Of a stretch of DNA of 64,000 bases, positions 59,776 through 64,000 are shown one piece after another. This DNA comes from Adineta vaga (lineage: Eukaryota > Rotifera): the NCBI GenBank assembly GCA_021613535.1, contig CP075496.1:13268001-13332000 (forward strand), read 5' to 3'. A model generated the notes under the pieces. It made no database searches, was not told the origin of the DNA, and saw nothing but the letters and a program-made list of their open reading frames with translations. Both the position numbers and the translations under genes were made by a program. Positions within the stretch are counted from its first letter, which is position 1; every line of letters begins with the position of its first letter.

Positions 59776-61794
59776 TTAATTTGTTTTTTTCGGTTGTTCA
59801 AAACGATTTTCGAGATTCTTTAAAAAAGTCGAATAAGGACAATAATAATCGTTACAATTCGGCAAGATTTGTAACTAAATAAATAAAACGAGAATAGGAA
59901 CAAAATTTTCAAATAAATTCTTCATTTACTTCTCCAGCAAAATTCATTGTCACATAAGTTTCGTCTGGATTTGTTTTCGATACAAAATATTCCAAAAAGA
60001 TATAAGCGGCATACTTTGGCCAACGCATTTGAAAAATCTTAAAGAAATTCAATTCGTAATTAAATGTAATCAAACAATAAAATTTACTTCAAATGCCATG
60101 GCTAATGGAATGATTGTACTATCATGAGCGGAATAAATAAAAAATTTATGATAAGGTCTACAAAAAATAAATCACAAACTGTTTTTTCAACGATTAAGTA
60201 ATACAAATTTATGTACTTTTTGATATTTGAAGTTTTTGCTTCGAGATAATTTTTCAATATGGAATTAAAATTTTCTCGAATCAAATAAAGAAGTGCACCA
60301 CAACCGATTCGTATAAATGCATCAAAACCAATGTCTGTTCTAAAAAGAAACAGTATCATCAGCATAGATAGTTTCGATTTTCAATAAGAAAAAAAAACAT
60401 TTACGCTCTATAAACAAATTCACGAGCTGTCATAACTTCAAAATCTTTAACTAAATCGAGAATATCTTCCGGTATAGAGAAATTATGAGCCTAGTAGAAT
60501 AAATATCAAATTATTTCTATCTTCAATAACTTTTCGAACTCACTTGTCTTGAAACAATATCATCATATAGTTCAACAATACCATGTGAATGTTCATTTGC
60601 ACCTGAAAATGTTTATAAAATGAATAGAATATGAAAATATAGAACTTACCAATACGATTTAATAATGCTTGCCGAGCTTTTTTCAGTTCATGATCATCAT
60701 TTAATGATGTGTAGAGAGATGCAACACTTGGACATTTTTTAAGAATAGGATAAATATTGGCATTAGGAAACTGAATAGAAAATGTCGAATGAGAAAGTTT
60801 TGTATAGGAAATAGAGAAATGATTACCATATCTTCATCAGGAAAATGTTGAACTTCAATTTCAAATGGACCTTTTTAAAATAAGAGTATAGTCTTAGATC
60901 AACTCTATTTAGAATTTACCAATAGCTTGAATTTTATGATCCGCATCGTCTGTAGAGAAAAGACCAGCAAGGAATGATCGAGCACTACGAACTGTTCGAT
61001 CCATATATGTAGACCGACAACTATAATATTCAAAATTTCAGATTATCGAAAAACGTTAACATAAATTCTTTGGAAAATCTCATACTAGACATAATTAGGA
61101 TCATAAGTTGCAGATAGAAGTCCATTATTTGTCGTATCAATTAATTTCGATCTTATAGTTTTTCCAAGTTGAAATAATTGTTTTTCTCCAACGGCTGTTA
61201 ATTGACCTGTTCTTACCGTTAAGCCAGATATTGACTAAATACAAGTACGAAATACTTCTCATTTACACATTTCATTGTGTATTTACTTTTAAACTTTGCC
61301 GATGTTTACCATCATCATTTCCTGATGTGATATTTTCTATTGATACTATGTCATTATTTCGTCTTCCAATTAATTTAATATCCCATTTCGATGGAAGATA
61401 AGTATCAATATGTTCATTATTATAAATAACCTAGAAGAAGAATATCTAATCGAATAGATAAATAAAATATCTCTTTCTATACCTCTTCAAGACTTGGTAA
61501 TAGAAACAGTGGAGTTCGTGCTCCATGTCGAAAAATGATTTGCGCACCAATCAATTGTAAATCATTTCGTTCTTTTCTATGATCCATAGTCATTTTTTTC
61601 TTAAAAGATTGTTGACCAACTGCTGCCCAAGCAATTAAAGACTGTTCATAGGTTAGTAATGCACTTTTCTCTTCGATATTATCTGATGAAGATAGAATAA
61701 GATCAACTAAATAATCAGAAGATTTTTTTAATAATATTCCGAAGATTCCTATTAGAAGTAACCATTTCAATATCAATCGATGATATCGACGCAT
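59776..61794 (-). CDS. ACP6: Lysophosphatidic acid phosphatase type 6-like (histidine acid phosphatase)
   Basis: Twelve exons: 61483-61794, 61287-61430, 61086-61234, 60920-61020, 60827-60870, 60650-60770, 60544-60602, 60405-60490, 60217-60339, 60088-60157, 59930-60037, 59776-59874, encoding 471 aa. An N-terminal hydrophobic segment (WLLLIGIFGILL) may be a membrane anchor or mitochondrial signal. The histidine acid phosphatase site IIFRHGARTP holds the nucleophile His. YCRSTYMDRTVRSARSFLAGLF and the proton donor FIYSAHDSTIIPLAMAF complete the active site. Order and spacing match ACP6, which hydrolyses lysophosphatidic acid to monoacylglycerol. Only 130 bp separate its stop from the TASP1 start on the same strand. 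Confidence 0.9.
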
Positions 61795-62243
61795 AAGATA
61801 AGAAAATATCTGATTTTTTTCTTTCTAAGATCTTTTAGGTTTTTCGTTTCCTCTAATGATCTAGAAGCAAAGAATTATTCCATATATGTTGTTTGTCTAA
61901 AAAAATTTATTTCAATCAATGCTTGTTGTTATTTGTCTGTTTTATGGAAGAACGCGAAATGGTCACAAACAGTTTGTTTAGTTTTTCACGCACACATACA
62001 CTGATATATATATATACATACACACACAAATACAGATAGAAGTTTTCTTTTCTTTTCAATAACATAGGTGTCGACTCGGATAGAAAAGAGAAAGAGAAAG
62101 AAAGCAAGCCAGTACAATGAATGATAAAAAATAATAAAATAATTTAATTAGATGGGAGTGTAATCAGCACTGTAGAATAGAAGACAAAGAAAGAAGGAAA
62201 AAAAAAGGAAGATAGCAATAAGAAAGTTGATATGGTATTAAAT
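61795..62243. other. Intergenic region
   Basis: 450 bp between the CEP170-like stop and the ACP6 start, AT-rich, with an ATATATACATACACACAC tract near 62010-62030. No gene recognised. Confidence 0.45.
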
Positions 62244-64000
62244 TCAAGGTTCGTTAATTGGATTCGTTAATGAAGCATCGATGGCTAAAAGAAGAAAAAG
62301 AAAGATTTTGTCATTGAATTGAATGAAAAATAAATAATCTTTGTTTTAGTTGTAAATGAACGTCACAATCTATGTTATTCTTGATTGAATGTATATTTAC
62401 ATGTTCTTGTCATGAAATTCTTATGTCTTCTTATTTTTTAATAGAATAACTACTTTACATTTGTATACGAAAGAAGTTTATCGTATTGAGCTTCTTAGAT
62501 ATGAACGAATAAGTCTTTCATATACTTGTAAAGCAATATCAGATACATACTACTTAATGTTCGATTAACTGTTTGTAATTGATCAACAAGTTGTTCTAAT
62601 TCGCGAACATTTGAATCACTATCATCAGTGATATTATTCGGTCTAAAATATTCGAAATAGAATATATAAAAGTATTAATGGAATGTTTTTACTTTAATTT
62701 TGCTAATATTCCCGATGAAAGTTGAATTAATTTAATTGCTAATCTTTGTCCATCATCACGTAATGACTCACAACGATCCTAAATAATCAAAAGTTTAGTT
62801 GTTCTATCGATGGAAAACTATTATTTTCTTACTCCTTCACTAAAAGTACTTCCATGCATTCGTTGATATTGTGCTTCATCAGTAACACTTGATGTCATTC
62901 CTTTTCGATATTTTGATGATTTGATTGTAGTTGGTGTTGTCATGGATTCTCCAAGTGGATTTGGACTTGCTGATGATGATCGATGATGTGATGAAGAAGA
63001 TATGGTTCTTGTTTTTGATAAATCTTGTTTTTGTATAGAAAGATGATTGTTATTATTTGAACGAGGATTTGAACGAATACTGAAAAGATCTTTTTTACTT
63101 GTACTACTTGCATTACTATGCCATGATGCACTCATTAGATCATTATGTTGTTCTGTTTTCTGTAATTGATGTCTTGTACGTTGTGCTAATTCTTCAATTT
63201 TAGCTTGTGCACGTGCACGACGTAATTCAACAGCTCGATTAGTTTGTCCAGTGGAATTATTTGTTGATGGTACTGATGGGGTTAGTTTTAATAATTGACG
63301 TGATGGTAATGTTCTTGATACAAGTGATTGCTGCTGCTGCTGCTGCTGTGGTTGTGTTTGTTGTACTGGTTTTGTTGTTGATGGAACAAGATTTGAACGT
63401 TGTCGACGTAGTGCAAATGATTTATTCATATAAACTTTAGTTAAACTTGGATGTGTTGATGAAATGTCTTCATTATCATCGAGATATTTGCTGTTTGTTG
63501 ATGAAGACATTGGTCGATTGTATTGCGTATTTGCTGGCATTGTTTGACGTATAGCAGCATTTCGTTGAAATGGTGATGAATGTGCTTGATCATTAATAGA
63601 TGAATGTGGTCGAAGAGATGTTTTAGATGATGGATATTCGGAATTTTGATGCGAAGATTTTAAGTTTGATGAAGATGATGCGGTTGCTGCTGTTGCTGTT
63701 GCTGTGGTGGTGGCTGTTTCGGATCAAGATACCGTGATTGTTGTAGTTTTGTATCCTGATTACGTGGTTGTTGTGGTTGCCGAAGACGAAATGAATATCT
63801 ATCTGTATCACTTTGATTTGAACGAGCAGAAGATGGAGTTGATGGTGGAGACTTTTTAGATGAAATTTCAAAATTAGTATCTTTTGTTGGTATAGCTGAA
63901 GTTGATAATTTTGATCTAAATCACATTTTTATACGATGAATATAGCGAATCAATATATAGTTCAAACTTACTTCCACTGTGCATCAAGTTTTCGTCGTGG
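62244..64000 (-). CDS. CEP170-like centrosomal protein, partial (5' end beyond right edge)
   Basis: Seven exons visible: 63972-64000 (partial), 63764-63915, 62833-63713, 62693-62778, 62551-62642 and 62244-62284, with the donor at 63763 joined to one of several tandem CAG acceptors (63714 preferred). The sequence is Ser/Thr/Asn/Gln-rich with a poly-Gln run. NKSFALRRQRSNL matches the CEP170/CEP170B core NKAFALRRARLG. The C-terminal helices RLAIKLIQLSSGILAKLK and VRELEQLVDQLQTVNRTL parallel the family's ISSILQELKRVEKQLQAIN end. CEP170 binds microtubules at subdistal appendages of the mother centriole. The FHA domain expected at the N-terminus would lie beyond the window. Family assignment rests on these two short blocks. 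Counting the acceptor choice, six exons are firmly separated. Confidence 0.6.
63329..63350. repeat. (CTG/CAG)n coding poly-Gln run
   Basis: Encodes seven Gln in the CEP170-like protein. A second CAG/CAA-rich tract lies at 63684-63712, at the exon boundary. Confidence 0.8.

Noticed and set aside
63623-63871. 82-codon His/Asn-rich minus-strand ORF near the right edge
   Set aside because: It is an out-of-frame reading of CEP170-like exons; the frames that join by a GTAATC-CAG intron are Ser/Pro/Gln-rich like the rest of the protein.

Overview
The window is animal nuclear DNA, AT-rich, with short GT-AG introns (mostly 45-65 nt) and about one gene per 2.5 kb on both strands. The gene set is metazoan: SPAG16/PF20, a forkhead factor, malectin, PDE6D, RPAP1, a single-LIM CRP-like protein, La, MAP3K12/13, TCTP, Taspase-1, ACP6 and a CEP170-like protein. 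AT content, tiny introns, lineage-type rhodopsin-like receptors and a dynamin-like GTPase suggest a bdelloid rotifer. That is inference from style; no species-diagnostic sequence such as a telomere, rRNA or spliced leader is present. I joined exons by hand from consensus splice sites. The complete multi-exon models sum to a multiple of three, except two genes that each carry a single-base change in an A/T homopolymer.

Layout. 1-1604 (-): 3' part of a dynamin-like GTPase, cut by the left edge. 2236-5123 (+): SPAG16. 5628-11572 (+): a large secreted alpha-2-macroglobulin/C3-like protein without a thioester motif. 12264-12918 (-): short CD2BP2-like protein without a GYF domain. 13239-13958 (+): very short EF1-delta/beta-like exchange factor. 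14440-15488 (-): forkhead factor. 16551-17843 (+): secreted class 3 lipase, with a broken partial copy at 21853-22553. The 4 kb between them is gene-poor, with one weak Cys-rich candidate. 22689-23962 (+): catalytically degenerate Tpt1-type lobe fused to leucine-rich repeats. 24241-25194 (-) and 25557-26170 (+): malectin and PDE6D, divergent. 26871-28174 (+): mitochondrial carrier. 28279-29337 (-): intronless GPCR with a poly-His tail.

31066-33208 (+): PTB-like, Pro/Gln-rich protein. 35124-39330 (+): a second GPCR with a 2.2 kb intron. 39484-40787 (-): uncharacterised protein. 41391-41717 (-): ZNF706. 41828-42190 (-): small His-rich ORF. 42604-47512 (-): RPAP1 in 21 exons. 48005-48568 (+): TXNDC17. 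49651-50149 (+): single-LIM protein. 50936-52631 (-): La. 53193-56566 (-): MAP3K12/13. 57140-57830 (+): TCTP. 58029-59645 (-): Taspase-1. 59776-61794 (-): ACP6. 62244-64000 (-): 3' part of a CEP170-like gene, cut by the right edge.

The genes do not form one pathway. Several are housekeeping (RPAP1, La, TCTP, EF1, TXNDC17) and several concern cilia or the cytoskeleton (SPAG16, CEP170-like, PDE6D). ACP6 and TASP1 lie head-to-tail only 130 bp apart and could be co-transcribed. The most unusual items are the Tpt1-LRR fusion, the thioester-less complement-like protein, the GYF-less CD2BP2 and minimal EF1 proteins, and the recent broken lipase duplicate. I found no tRNA, rRNA, CRISPR array or intact transposon.
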